DNA of 64,000 nucleotides from Coenobita brevimanus (taxonomy: Eukaryota; Arthropoda; Malacostraca; Decapoda; Coenobitidae), in the NCBI GenBank assembly GCA_032717465.1, contig CM064669.1, positions 41,452,019 to 41,516,018 of the forward strand. Reading direction: 5' to 3'. Numbering within the stretch: the first letter of the stretch is position 1; every line of letters starts with the position of its first letter. The position numbers and the translations under genes were made by a program. The notes under the pieces are model-generated. The model was not told the DNA's origin. It searched no databases and was given only the letters and a program-made list of their open reading frames with translations. Of the stretch, positions 1 through 11,932 are shown one piece after another.

Positions 1-71
1 AGGACAAAACAGAGTTGGGATGCCTCAGGTGTCTGTCTACCTGTTTTATTGTTCTTCCGCTCAGGGGGGTG

Positions 72-72
<1 letters not shown>

Positions 73-119
<47 letters not shown>
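73..119. repeat. (GA)n microsatellite
   Basis: Uninterrupted GA dinucleotide tract of about 47 bases. It creates Arg/Glu dipeptide open frames that are not genes. Confidence 0.97.
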
Positions 120-122
<3 letters not shown>

Positions 123-1061
123 GATACTGTTTGGAAGATTGTTATGCTTGGATGCATAAGTATTTTCTGTTATCTTTTTTGTGTTTTGTGTATTCCAGTG
201 TTTTCTCCTGGTATCTATTGACCTAAGTGCTTTATTTTCTACAGCATTCAGTGTCTGACTTTTAAGGCCTTTAAATCTGCCACAATGATTCCCTTTGCAT
301 TCAGTGTGAGATCAGATTTTGAGGAGTACAGTCAAAGAACCAACTATGTTCCTAGTTTGTTTTAAACCTAATTTCCAACCGGCGAAATAGGCTGAAAACC
401 CATTTCTACTAGTGCGTGCTTCAGATAGTTCCTATTCGACAAACTCTGGAAAGCTTTTATGTGACTAATTCTCTCATGGCCGAATTTTTGATAGTATTTT
501 ATTCTAAAAAAATGCCAGGCGATTTTATTCTCCCTAAAGTGAATCAAAACAGCCTTAGTAATACCATCAAATTATCGGGCGGGGGGGTGGGGGGGACTAA
601 AACTCTATGCCAACAAGCGTAAGATGATTTCATGGAGTCGTGAGTAATAACCCCCTGAGAGTATATTCGGCTAATTTTGGGATATTGAAAATTCATTTTC
701 AGGTTACTAAGCTGAAAATGCTGTAATATTATGTCACTCAAGTGCTGGATACTTTCTGCATCCTCAGTCCCCCCAGCAGTTATTATGCATTTACAAGGAA
801 GATTTCTACACCACAGCAAGATCAACTGTCTTCCCTTAAAATTACAGATGTATGCAAATGGATGAGCTAATCCTGGTTATTCCTGATAAGTAAAACAGCA
901 AGGAAACAAATAAAGAAAAATAAATCATCACAAACACACACACACCTGAGTTCTTTCTACCTACGCGACTACTACTTTCGCTGTACAAAAATCATTAAAA
1001 AAAAAAAGTATCATCCCAATTCAACCAGTTTCCTCACCCATCGCATCATTAACGCCGCTAA
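120..1061. other. Unassigned AT-rich sequence
   Basis: I see no supported gene or complete repeat here. The short open frames (for example the minus-strand one at 544-825) show no family resemblance. A short CA run lies near 932-946 and a G-rich run (8 and 6 Gs) near 580-597. Confidence 0.6.
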
Positions 1062-1263
1062 TTAACCCCTTCAATCAATGGACGTAAATTTATACCCTTA
1101 TTTTTGCACACTAACTTTTATTCACGTTAGGAGAGGCTTTTTGATCTGGAGAGGTTATACTGTATATAGGCATCGTTAACACCCCCTCCCTCCCCTTCCC
1201 GGCATGAAGCATCTCCCCTAATCTGAACAAACTCGCCTGTCTGTTGTTGGCCTGTCAGCAAAA

Positions 1264-1275
<12 letters not shown>
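1062..1275. mobile_element. TTAA-ended hairpin element, decayed copy
   Basis: The left end reads TTAACCCCTTCA (TTAA at 1062-1065). A left inner arm near 1118-1140 ('TTTTATTCACGTTAGGAGAG') matches the family arm. A degenerate right inner arm lies near 1217-1240 ('AATCTGAACAAACTCGCCTG'). The right terminus is lost in a poly-A tract at 1269-1295. This is a member of the dispersed family best seen at 63681-63880. Confidence 0.55.

Positions 1276-1295
<20 letters not shown>
1269..1295. repeat. poly-A tract
   Basis: About 27 consecutive A residues. There is no recognisable retroelement body immediately upstream, so it is not called as a LINE or SINE tail. Confidence 0.9.
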
Positions 1296-1298
<3 letters not shown>

Positions 1299-1398
1299 AA
1301 ATCTACGAAAACATTTCCTAGATATCTATTAATTTTACCACAGACGGAGATTAAGAATGTCTCTAAAACAATTGTGTGTCGGACAACGCAAAGATTTG

Positions 1399-1400
<2 letters not shown>

Positions 1401-1470
<70 letters not shown>
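1401..1470. repeat. (TA)n microsatellite
   Basis: Perfect AT dinucleotide array of about 70 bases. It produces Tyr/Ile open frames on both strands that are artefacts. Confidence 0.97.
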
Positions 1471-1473
<3 letters not shown>

Positions 1474-2070
1474 AATATGAAGAATTCGGTTGTCATCCAA
1501 CTTCTGAATGAGACAACAAACTACAGACTGGATGAAACTGGTACTTACGTACAGAACAGTACGTAGATTAGGCACTGCACAACTAATTACCTGAAACAGT
1601 GGAAACAATATTATATTAGAGTGAATTATTGAATTATATGTGAATTATACGATAAATATTTAATCAAATCGTAGGAGAAATTTGCATACATTACGGATTT
1701 GCTGCTTCCATATGTCGCCAAGGCTCCTGCTACAACTACTGCAGGATTTTTATATAGCCTTCATTAATACCTTCAGCAAAGATCTTTCATAAGCTGAATA
1801 AAGTCGTAGAAGGATATCACGAAGCGACTGAAAAATAAGTCTCCCTATTGATTTGGTGAAGTATACCAGACTTCATTGTCATAGTTTTGAGTACCTTTGG
1901 CTCGAAGAGTTTAATAACTGATTACCACTACCGATTCATATAACCAATTCATAAATTCATTTTCATTTCTTGAACAGACCATGGACATGATATGGACTTG
2001 TGGATACTGTCGCCCATTACTGTTGGGCTTTCACCGCCACCACCCCCCAAAAAAAAAAAAAAAAAAAAAT

Positions 2071-2268
2071 GTACCACCTTTAATCCAGTGAATTTTTTTT
2101 TTTATTCTTGCAATCACCAGACGATTTTATCCAACTTCAGACATTCCTTTGATAGTGGAGGGTTATATGAATGCTATATTTAACTCCTTTATTTCGAAAA
2201 GACTCATCTAAATTAATCTGAAGACATCGAGAATAACAAAGTATGCAGAATCGGATTGAAGGGGCTAA
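2071..2268. mobile_element. TTAA-type hairpin element (~198 bp)
   Basis: The left part carries 'CCTTTAATCCAGTGA' (outer arm) and 'CCAGACGATTTTATCCAAC' at 2108-2126 (inner arm). The right part carries 'ATTAATCTGAAGACATCG' and ends 'GGATTGAAGGGGCTAA' at 2253-2268. Arms, spacing and length agree with the intact member at 63681-63880. The terminal TTAA is degenerate on both sides (GTAC and CTAA). No coding capacity. Confidence 0.7.
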
Positions 2269-3148
2269 CTTAGTCACCAGAGAACCCTTTTCTTTTTCTT
2301 CATGCCCTTATTCTTCTGCTATTACCAGACGACTATGGACAGCTCATAAATGCCCCCAATAGGCGAAGGTATTAATGAAAGTCATATCTATCTTCATCAG
2401 CAAGAAAACGCAATCACAAAATCAATAAATAGCGCTTAGAAACAAGATTAAAATAAAAACATGCGTCATCGAAATCAAAAGTCTTATAATATGCATAACG
2501 AAGGAAACATGTGAAAACTGACCCTGAAATATGCACATATGACAGGTTTCTTTACAATGAGTTATAAATTTCAAGTTATCATCACAGGCAAAAGTTCGTT
2601 GACACGATGGAAGGTATTACATGAAGTATTTTTAAGTGAAGGCAATAAAAGGCACACAGCAAAGAAGTATGGGGCCAAAGGATACTCTCGACGTTCAGGG
2701 AGGAATGAGACATGGGCGAAGCAGGACAGTGCTGGCAGGGGACTGTCAGCGAACTTCAGTCTGTGATGGTACCTAAAGGTGCAAGGTCGGGCAAGGTCCA
2801 TAAACTATAACGGAATTAAAGATTCGACATTCCCCAGGGAATGCAGGGATGATCTTCACACAGCTACATTAACCCCTTAACCGCGGGGCATCACTTTCGT
2901 GACGTTTGGGAGCAAGGGATCATACTGCGTGGTGTCACTTTTGCGATTCTGTGTTATTTTGAATTCGCTCAGGCTTTCAAGTGGTGGCTTGTATCATCTA
3001 TCAGTACTGCCAATGTCCAACATTAGTCAGCACTCCTAATCTCATCTGTACTCCCATCCATTGTTGACAATTTAGCCATTTCTCCCTGTTCTTGACTCCC
3101 CTCCCTACCTCCCCTCCATTACCCTCTCCTCTTGCCTGCTCAGCCACG

Positions 3149-3773
3149 CTACGCTAAATAAATCTTCTCTGGAATTTTCCACTAATTTCATCCATTGAAA
3201 TAAGCCCTATGCCCTATTCTTATACCAAATAATATACACCAAAAAGAAATAAGGTGAGAGTGCCATACACCTGAAATTGGCTAATTATCGCCTGACAACA
3301 CCTCATGTGCACTCGTTCACTAATTTTCGCTGTTTATTTCCCCTTGAAATATGCCCTATAATCTATTCTCATAATAAAAGTATATATAAGAAAGGAAGGG
3401 AGAAGCCTAAGTGATATTTACATTCACCTGGAACTACCTAATTATTGCAGGCCACCACACTGTATTCTGCGCTAAGTAAATCTTCCCTGGAGTTTTCCAC
3501 TGATTTCATCCATTGAAATAAGCCCTATGCCTTATTCTTATACCAAATAATATATACCAAAAAGAAATAAGGCAAGTGATAGTGCCATACACCTGGAATT
3601 GGCTAAATATCACCTGACAACACCTCACGAGCATTCGTTCGCTAATTTTTGCTGTTTATTTACCCTTGAAATATGCCGTATAATCTATTCTTGTAATAAA
3701 AATATATATAAGGAGGGAAGGGAGAAGCCTAAGTGATATTTACATTCACTGGAACTACCTAATTTATAATGTA
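3149..3773. repeat. Two-copy tandem repeat (~315 bp unit) inside the piggyBac-like element
   Basis: Unit 1 (3149-3469) and unit 2 (3470-3773) share blocks such as 'CCATTGAAATAAGCCCTATG', 'CACCTCA' and 'GAGAAGCCTAAGTGATATTT' in the same order and spacing, with substitutions and small indels. The duplication is internal to the DNA element and older than the TTAA-flanked insertion only if other copies also carry it. Confidence 0.9.
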
Positions 3774-4029
3774 TTGTCTAGATTTCCTGCCATTCATTTC
3801 ATAGCTATATAATAGCAGCTCTCACGAGGCTGACATTGGCAGTAATGCATTCTCCCTAGGTAGGCCACCCCGGCCCACCAATGTCAGTTTACTGTCGTCT
3901 TTCCAGGTGAAAGTACGTCGGATTCACTCCTGCTAACTTCCGCCGCTTTTTAGCCCCAAGCAAAGGGCTCTGTGACCTCTACCCCCTACTAAACCTCGTG
4001 TGGAAAGAGGTAAAGACTGACAATTGATA

Positions 4030-4560
4030 GAGAGTGACTACGATCTTTCTGGTGAGTAAAACAGTGCAAGTGGAATTGTAAATAATGTGTAAATAATGTG
4101 TAAACAGCAAGTGAAAGCAATGAATGTAAATATAAGTGAACAGTGGAAAATAGTTTTACAAGTTACTTCAAGTGACAGTGCATAACAAAGTGTAATTAAA
4201 ATAGAAATGTAAATAATGTACATAAAATAGAGAACGTAAATAGAAATGTAAATGAGTAGTATTATAAGAATACGAGTATATATACTAGGAGTAATGAAAG
4301 TGAAAGTTTCACTCTAGCATGTGTGAATACTATGAGTTATGAGAGTGAAGGTGAAAGTGACATTCACTCTCAACGCTAGTATACAGGATGAGAAAGTGAA
4401 TGCTACGTATTTTACTGAAAGAGAAATTGAATCCCTACAGTGACAATAAACTACTATTACTGAAGGAAACTTGTGGATAAAGACTGTAGATATATATAAG
4501 TGGTGTATAGTAACAGAAATATAAACTGTGAGTGTTTTTATGAATAATAAATGACAGAAC
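4030..4560. repeat. Cryptically simple GTGAA/GTAAAT-rich region
   Basis: Degenerate recurrences of GTAAATAATGT, AGTGAA and GAAAGTGAAAG fill this stretch within the piggyBac-like element. There is no fixed period. Similar purine-rich cryptic repeats recur at 60560-60830 and 62330-62830. Confidence 0.6.
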
Positions 4561-5210
4561 ACCAGCGGTGAACGATGTCAATTGGGAAGGTCATACGCCC
4601 TCGTAATTTTCATTGCTTTCACAGTGTTTTTTTTTTTGGAGTATGGATTCCAAACTATTTGAGAATCATAGAATAGTGTTTCTAGTGATAATATCAGGCT
4701 GTGGTAATCATATTACGGGTTGTTGGGAAGTGTAAAGTGGAGACTTCGTTACCCAACTTCAGAGGTCTCCACAAGTCCTACGGTACTCGACGAAGGCTCA
4801 ACAAACACCCCAGGAGAAAGCTGAAGGTATGTGCCATAAGCATATGTGATTTTAATATTCTAAGACTAATAACTGATTTTTGGCAAATATTTTTAGAGAG
4901 TCTGTCGCAGCGCTAATATGCCCGCAGGAGCCACAAGAAAAAGCAAAACAAGCCTGCGGTTAAGGGGTTAAGAAAAAAAATAAAAAAACAGACTTGTGGA
5001 AACGTCCATGATGAACAGTTAACATCAGAGAAAACAGGATCTGAAAATATTGTTGTCCGTATGGACTGAACCTGGACCCTACTATAAAACTTGTCAAAGT
5101 GCCTAAATAAAAAATATAAAAAAAGGTGTTTGGGAGTATTTGCCTAATTAACAATATTACCAGATTTATAACGAATTTGTAAAGAAATGAGGGAATGGCA
5201 TCAAACGTAA

Positions 5211-5976
5211 CCCACCCCGTCCCGACCGATTTTCCATCACTGACTCCCCCCAATCCCGACCAATTTTGGAAAAAAAAAAATTTTGGGCTCAAACCTCCAC
5301 TTTTGGTGAGAAACATCGAAAATTCATAGAGAAATCGCTCACCTGCGGTTTAAAATACTGGGTACAGGTAAAAGTACCCCTTATCTCACTGGGTTTTAAA
5401 TCAGGCTGGCTCCAAAGAAAACGAGTTCTATGGGAGGGTAACTATTCCACACCAATCATAAATGGTATTTATTTATTTATTTGGTACGAATTTATATGTA
5501 GTACGAGAGTATCATGGTTTTCACACAGTAATATAGGCAACATAAGCATTGTTTCACTCACCAAACACATCAACATACCTGACCTTTTTTGGCGACATTA
5601 CCTGATCATCATTTCTGACTGTTTCTTCCGCTAATGCTACGTAAACTTTGTCCTCCACATTGTCATCGATTGGGGAATCACTCTGGCCTTGAATTTCGTA
5701 CCGTGGCACGACATGTCTTTACTGGAAAGGTTACTGGTAACAGGTGAATTGCCAAGACAATGGCATGGGGGGGGGAGGTCATGCAGGGTAAGGCATTGTC
5801 CCTGCCTGGCATCTTGTAGAGGATGGTGTCCCGTGTATGCATACCAATAATCACGTGCGAAATTTGAAAAATGTGCAAATGACAGACCTTGTAATTGAGG
5901 AGTGTTTATATACATCAACAGGAGTCACAGTGACAAAATGTTCGGACGTATGTATACGTTAACGGGACGCAGCGGG
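5211..5976. mobile_element. TTAA-type non-autonomous DNA element, copy 1 (766 bp)
   Basis: The right flank is TTAA (5977-5980); the left flank is GTAA (5207-5210), one base off. The termini are inverted: left 'CCCACCCCGTCCCG', right (reverse complement) 'CCCGCTGCGTCCCG'. The body is clearly related along its length to 6140-6895, for example 'TCCCGACCAATTTTGGAAAA', 'CATAGAGAAAT' and 'CAGGTGAATTGCCAAGACAA'. Open frames on the minus strand (5637-5918) match no transposase I know. The CCC after TTAA suggests the piggyBac superfamily. Confidence 0.68.
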
Positions 5977-6139
5977 TTAAAAAAGTCTGGAAGAAGCAAA
6001 GAAAGAAGGCAAAGACTCTAAACAAATATAATATAGTCTCCATCATGGTGTGGCGATCATGATTATATAAAGACACATCTCACAAGATACACAGTAGCAA
6101 GCGTGTCGAGAAAATAGAAGCAGCAGTGCTCTTTCTTAA

Positions 6140-6895
6140 CCCGTCATGTCCTGACTGATTTTCTACCATGACTTCCTCCAGTCCCGACCAATTTTGGAAA
6201 AAAAATTTTTTGGCTCAAATCTCCGCTTTTGGTGAGAAACATCAAAAATTCATAGAGAAATGGCTCACCTGAGGTTTTAAATACTCGATACAGATAGCAG
6301 TACTCCTTACCTTACTGGGTTTTCTATCAGGCTGGCTCCAAAGAAAACGAGTTCTATGCGAGGGTAACAATTCTACACCACTCATAAATGGTACTTATTT
6401 ATTTATTTGGTACGAATTTATATGTAGTACGAGAGTATATTGGTTTTCAAACAGTAATATAGGCAATATAAGCATTGTTTCACTCACTAACACATAAACA
6501 TACCTGACCTTTTTTGGTGACATTACCTGATCATCATTTCTGACTGTTTCTTCCTCTAATGCTATGTAAACTTTGTCCTCCACATTATCATCAATTGGGG
6601 AATCACTCGGGCCCTGAATGCCTTTATTGGCTAGGTCACTGGTAACAGGTGAATTGCCAAGACAATGGCGTGCGGGGGGGGGGAGGTCATGCAGGGTAAC
6701 GCATTGTCCCTGCCTGGCATCTTGTAGAGGAATAGAGAAAGGTGTCCCGTGTATATGTACCAAAAACCACGTGCGAAAATTGAAAATTATGCAAATTATG
6801 AACCCTGCAATTCCGCAACGTACCAGTACATTGACGGGTCTAGCTGTGACAAAACGTTGCGACGTACCCATATGTCGATGGGCGGATGCCTCGGA
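6140..6895. mobile_element. TTAA-type non-autonomous DNA element, copy 2 (~756 bp)
   Basis: This is a diverged second copy in the same orientation as 5211-5976. TTAA lies at 6136-6139 and the element starts 'CCCGTCATGTCC'. The right end has decayed ('GATGCCTCGG', no TTAA). The minus-strand frame 6395-6871 (158 codons) spans most of the element; it contains an acidic segment but no DDD-type transposase motif, so I treat it as non-functional. Copies 1 and 2 are about 160 bp apart. Confidence 0.62.
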
Positions 6896-7605
6896 GACGT
6901 AACAAGCTGTCCTGATACATTATTACAGGGTGTACAGTCTGCAACAAAAGACCTTTCATCCATCCTCCTTATCACTCCGTATGAGTACTCTGAAAACTCA
7001 TCTGATGACTCCAAAGCTAACGACAATCATGAAAGCGATCTGTGGCCAATTCATCAATGTCTGTTGCTGGGAACTCATAAGGCTGACTATCAAAGTTCAC
7101 AGGAAGAGAAGCAGAAGAGGAGACAAGACTTACTGTCAGCTGTGCACTCGACCAAAAATGAACAAATACACTGTTTGCACGAAAGGATGACGCAAAAGAT
7201 GATGGATACTGCAAAATGCCTGCTAGTCCTAACCCATGTTCAAGATGATACAACATAACGCTTGCTTGCGAGATGTGATACCTTATCTATGATGAGTATT
7301 GTCATTATTTGAACGCTGAAATAAATGACTCTTTTCTATGTGGCATAGGAGGATTCAAAGCATCTCATCCTCGGCGATTTATCCTGCATATTACACTTTA
7401 CAGTTCTCTTGCATGCTTTTAATATCACTTGAATGTTGACAAAATTTGTATTATAGCATAAAAGGCGTTATAGAGGTGCAATATGCAGAATAAATCGCTC
7501 AGGAGGAGATGCTCCAATACTTTTAGAACTACTCAGAATACTAGAGGTTCCCCCATGGGGGGAATCACACCAGCAGTGAGTGAATACATATCTAGCGCAG
7601 CTCGG
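6896..7605. other. Unassigned sequence after the TTAA elements
   Basis: A plus-strand frame runs through the end of the second TTAA element to 7258. It has no recognisable domain and no similarity I can name. I see no other feature. Confidence 0.5.
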
Positions 7606-7868
7606 AATATGACCTTGACCTTGACCTACTTTCATCAATTTCGAACTTGTAGGAGATTTCCATTCTTCCTACACACCCGTAAAATTTTGTGATGATACCT
7701 TGAGCAGTTGCAAAGTTATCGTGGTGACAGACAGACAGACCTTGACCTATTTTCACCAACTTCGAACTCGGGACCGATTTTTCTTCTTACTACTCACCTG
7801 CAAAATTTTGTAATCATATCTTGAGCAGCTGCGAAGTTATCGTGCTAACAGACGCACAGACCGACAGA
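7606..7868. repeat. Two-copy tandem of a dispersed TGACCTTGACC repeat (~130 bp unit)
   Basis: Unit 1 (about 7606-7738) and unit 2 (about 7739-7868) each contain 'CCTTGACCTA', a 'TTCGAACT' block, 'AAAATTTTGT', 'CTTGAGCAG' and 'AGTTATCGTG', and end in ACAGAC runs. 'GACCTTGACCTTG' also occurs in the palindromic insert at 61.4 kb. Such units are common dispersed repeats in marine invertebrates. Confidence 0.8.
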
Positions 7869-7954
7869 CAAACTGAAAACAATACCAACTTTGCTATCAC
7901 AGCAGGTAATTACCCTAACTAAATTGATCTAACCGAGGAATCACGAGTTGTATT

Positions 7955-8101
7955 TACCAGGAACTCTTCAAGGTCGCCATTTTTTTTTTTTTTTTTTACC
8001 ATTTCTTGACAATTTTATTCGGGATGGACTTTTCGACCTGGAGGAGTCAAATATAGCAGGAGTGAATTAAAAAGGACGTCAACCGGATTCAAAGGGATTA
8101 A
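7955..8101. mobile_element. TTAA-type hairpin element, shortened copy
   Basis: The left outer arm is degenerate ('GAACTCTTCAAGGTCGCC'). The left inner arm is 'TTGACAATTTTATTCGGGAT' at 8006-8025. The right end is 'CCGGATTCAAAGGGATTAA' ending with TTAA at 8098-8101. The right inner arm is missing, so the copy has an internal deletion. A T-tract of about 19 bases (7979-7997) lies inside. Confidence 0.55.
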
Positions 8102-8590
8102 ATTTATCTATGAACCCCTCCTGTACAAGACTTTTTTTGGGGGAGGGGGAGGGGAGGGTGGTGTATGTGTGTCCACCTCATCCGACTTTAATGAGGTGAA
8201 AAAGTGTCATAGCAACAAACAATTACTCAGTTATAGGGCTCCACCACCTAAATGGCATTGGAATACGGTCAACAAACGCTTAATTACATATCGTGGTTCA
8301 TTAAACCGTTATGTATTGGGTCTGGTACCATATTCCAAACCAACAACTGTTCACAATACGAGTACTACATATCCCTAATGGAAGGATTCATAACGAAATG
8401 TGTCCCCTAAGCTAAATAAAGTGTAAGGTCATTCAAATCATTCGTAGGAAAGGGGTTTCTTGAGTGCTACTAAATCTTCACTACAGGTACTTTGTCATTA
8501 CCTGAGTAAAATTGTCTGGTGTTGGTAACACGACAAGTGATCATCGTATTGAAGGGATCACAAACAAGATCACACATGCACGCACATAAG
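8102..8590. other. Unassigned sequence
   Basis: Low-information interval with a G-rich run near 8137-8160. No gene or repeat family recognised. Confidence 0.5.
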
Positions 8591-8595
8591 CGCAT

Positions 8596-8618
8596 GCAGA
8601 CAGACAGACAGACAGACA

Positions 8619-8673
<55 letters not shown>

Positions 8674-8698
8674 ATGCGCCCACATATACATGCGCGTG

Positions 8699-8746
<48 letters not shown>

Positions 8747-8823
8747 CAGGTGCACATACACACTAGTTCGTGTACTCACACGCACACACAAGCGGACACA
8801 AGCACATGCCAATTGACGCGGAT

Positions 8824-8891
<68 letters not shown>

Positions 8892-8892
8892 T
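8596..8892. repeat. Compound microsatellite cluster: (GACA)n and three (CA)n arrays
   Basis: (GACA)n at about 8597-8620 runs into (CA)n to 8671. Further (CA)n arrays lie at about 8704-8743 and 8826-8890, separated by short sequences with CG and TGCG steps. His/Thr and Cys/Val open frames here are dipeptide artefacts. Confidence 0.97.
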
Positions 8893-8935
8893 CGCGCTCA
8901 CACACATGAGCACCCACAGACACACATGTGCACAA

Positions 8936-9789
8936 ATCTCGTCTAAAGAAAACTTACAACTGGCGAAATACAAAGAAAACCCTATCTGTACTAGTGCGTG
9001 TTTCAGATGGTTCAATTATCTGCTAAGTATTCGTCAATCTTGGGGAAGATATGTGTGCCCCAGTCTGCACTAAAAGTGGCATACATATGGCAGCAATGCG
9101 TGAACACAAAGTAAGGGTCAGAAACTCCCCTACTATTTCACCATATCACTTTTCTGAAATGAGACAGGTATGGGTCGTACTTTTGTAGACTGAGGGAGTT
9201 ATCTAACACCTTTACCTTAGCGATAAATTTAACTTATTTCACATCACCAGTCTCTTCCATGCCTTTAATATATATTTATAATCAACAAACTTTATACAGA
9301 CATCAAAGAGGAGAATTTAATTGGACCACATACAAAAATGAATGGACAAGAAAGAGGTCTTAGAAAACTTCCTAAGCTAGAGAGATTGCGGTCCTTCATA
9401 TGTTTCTCGGCTCACGGATGACTTTCTTCGATACGATGCGACCAAGAAGAAAGCGACCGACATAATAACTGCTTTTTTTCGGAGAGCCCGGGACGTAGTA
9501 GAATGTGAAAGTGTGACCTATCCAGATCATGGAACCCGTAAGAGACCACACTACGTCCCTGGCAGCGCTTCGATAACAGAAAACTTCCTGCCAACTCTTG
9601 GATTTGAACCATGACGTATTAGGACAGGCCTTCCTGCATGGTTCAAAAAACATACCAAGCCTTTCTCATCTTAGGCATACGCATCAGGACGGGAAAGCTC
9701 GAGGAGGTGAAATACTGGACAAACTTTTGTCTGTATATGGAATGGGTACATTTAAAAAATCTATCTATCTATATACCTAGGCTGCATCC
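8936..9789. other. Unassigned sequence
   Basis: No supported gene. Short open frames on both strands near 9396-9653 overlap each other and resemble nothing I recognise. Confidence 0.5.
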
Positions 9790-10310
9790 TCCAAGGAAAG
9801 GGAGGTAGCCGAGACAGGACGACACACTCCCCATTTACTCATCCATTCAAACACATTCTTTCGCAACTTAGTCCCAAAGGGGAGAAGGGACAGATCCTCA
9901 CCGCACCACACCACACAAGGGTCAACTGCACAGTGCAATCAGTGACATCTGCAGCAGGGCCCGACAGCAGAGCTGGTTTACCCCTGCCACATCATAATAG
10001 ACCCATCCCCTTACCCGCAACTGACCTGACTAGCTGATCAGACCAAATGCGGGAGAATATCCCCTCAGGGCTGCGTCATCATTTATTCACTCACAATTTC
10101 TCTCTATTTATTTCTGTCACACATAGCCACTCTTCCTTGCTTAACAGACATCCCTCTTGCATCCAGCGCTCTTTTCACACTGTCCATCCATCCTATTCGT
10201 GGTCTCCCTCTCAGCCTTACACCTCTCACATCAGATCTAGTTATCTTTTTCACCAATCGCTCATTAAAAAAAAAAAAAATCAACCACAAACATTCAGCTT
10301 CCACTCCAGC
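9790..10310 (-). pseudogene. RTE-like LINE 3' relic (end of reverse transcriptase ORF plus 3' region)
   Basis: On the minus strand 10304-10104 encodes a segment containing 'VRLRGRPRIGWMDSVKRALD' followed by 'GMSVKQGRVAMCDRN'. This is the characteristic C-terminal end of an RTE/BovB-type LINE polyprotein. Upstream reverse transcriptase motifs are absent, so the copy is strongly 5'-truncated, as is usual for LINEs. The remaining sequence to about 9790 would be its 3' untranslated part. It belongs to a different subfamily from the copies at 36.9-42.3 kb. Not functional. Confidence 0.65.
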
Positions 10311-11119
10311 GTACCACTAACACCATAATTCTTCATAACTGTTCTGTTATACAGTTAAGCCCCTTAATAGCCAGTAATTACAGCTGCAAGGCTGTAGTTA
10401 CAAAAAGTACAATGACATTGATCTTCCATCCAAACCTTCGTACCATGGCAGCGCCATTATCATAATTCCCCTTAATTATTCAGTTGTTATTCAGGCCTAA
10501 GTTTGTAACAAGGGTGTACAGTTACCCAAAAAGAGTACAGGCATGGGAGTGCGAACGAATACATTTACATTCAGGGCCAACAAGATGGCATGGGATTATC
10601 GGAAAGCGAACACTTCCATACCCTGTGTATGGGGACCCATGTTTGTTGTCCAGATTCCTGCCCCTGACTCCGGTACATACACCTCCACAGCACAACCTTC
10701 CCATACACATCCTACATCCTTTACATAACGTCCCCTATTATATACGAACCACAAATGACCTAAAATCGATATGCTGAATAAATGCATAGGGATTATTTTG
10801 ATATTAAAAGCTATGTGAAGGTAAACGAAGCTGAAGTCAACGGCACATGATAGGTTCGGGACGGCTTCATCACGGCCTCATATTTCAACACACAGGCTTG
10901 GAAATTCCAAATAGTCTCTTTGTACGGAGGCAATTTCCCTTCTTCGTTCTGATTACGAACAAGAATATGATATTATAGTTTATTTTGCCTGTCACATACT
11001 GGATTGTGTCGCTACAGTTTTTCACGGGCGATATAAAGACCACCTTAATATTAAATAACAAAATTCACGTGTTCAGTTCAATGACGCAAATTGTTCTGAA
11101 GATTCGAGACGATTTTATG
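10311..11119. other. Unassigned sequence
   Basis: No gene or repeat family recognised. Short overlapping frames near 10484-10787 on both strands have no recognisable domain. Confidence 0.5.
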
Positions 11120-11265
11120 TAATGCCTTCAACGCAGTGGCGTCTTTTTGTTTCACTGATACACTTGCCATCATCAATTAATTTTACTCAGCTTGGGAAAG
11201 ACTTTTAGAGACTATAAATGGCCTTCATTTACCACTTCACTAAAAAAAGTCACTCTTCAGCCGAT
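11120..11265. mobile_element. TTAA-type hairpin element, decayed left half
   Basis: Contains a degenerate outer arm ('CTTCAACGCAGTGGCG') and the left inner arm 'AATTTTACTCAGCTTGGGAA'. The right arm is not clear. Family member by arm similarity. Confidence 0.45.
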
Positions 11266-11812
11266 TGATTGATTACTTTAAAATAATCATGGCAGTCACT
11301 GCCACCGTACAGCAGGAAAAAAAAAAAAACACAAGGATAAAATATATAAATAATGACATGGATAGATAATATAAATATATACAGACATAAAAAAAGCTAC
11401 AAAATATAAAAGTAAAAAAAAAAAAAAAGAATAAACCAACAGATGTCAACTGATTCATGGAGACAAGAAAGACCTCCTTTATGGAAATTAAAGGAAAATA
11501 TATAAACATACCCGTTCACTATGAAGATTTTATTTAACTTTTGCTGCCGACAATAACTTCATGCATCTAAGGAAAGATGTCTTGCAGCTAAGGTTGTTCA
11601 TACAAATTCCAGTAAGAAATAATCTCACCACTGTATGTAGAAGTGCATTGTTCTCTGAGTTAATAAAAAAAAATGTGCATCAGTTTTCACTGCTTTTCCC
11701 TCTGCCGCGTTATGTGAAATCAGAGGTTATTTGCTGATCATCATTTATTAATTTTATTTTGAAGGGAGCAATTATTTTTCATCTTGCTTCACTAACTATC
11801 TCTGTTTTCATT

Positions 11813-11813
<1 letters not shown>

Positions 11814-11869
<56 letters not shown>
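11814..11869. repeat. (GA)n microsatellite
   Basis: Perfect GA tract of about 55 bases. Confidence 0.97.
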
Positions 11870-11872
<3 letters not shown>

Positions 11873-11932
11873 TTCCCTTTAATACACATATAAGCTAAAT
11901 AAAACCGTTTGTTGATAACCAAAACACAAATG

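Larger units (their letters stand above)
2869..4971. mobile_element. Non-autonomous piggyBac-like DNA element (2095 bp plus TTAA duplications)
   Basis: The element body is 2873-4967. It is flanked on both sides by TTAA (2869-2872 and 4968-4971), the target duplication used by piggyBac elements. The termini are inverted: 'CCCCTTAACCGC' on the left and its reverse complement 'GCGGTTAAGGGG' on the right. The CCC start after TTAA is typical of piggyBac TIRs. No transposase is visible; the interior is AT-rich and contains a two-copy ~315 bp tandem repeat plus a GTGAA-rich stretch. It is therefore probably mobilised in trans by a transposase elsewhere. The assignment to piggyBac rests on ends only. 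Confidence 0.75.

Noticed and set aside
6395..6871. 158-codon minus frame as a host gene
   Set aside because: It is confined to a TTAA-flanked repeat and is present in degraded form in the sister copy at 5637-5918.
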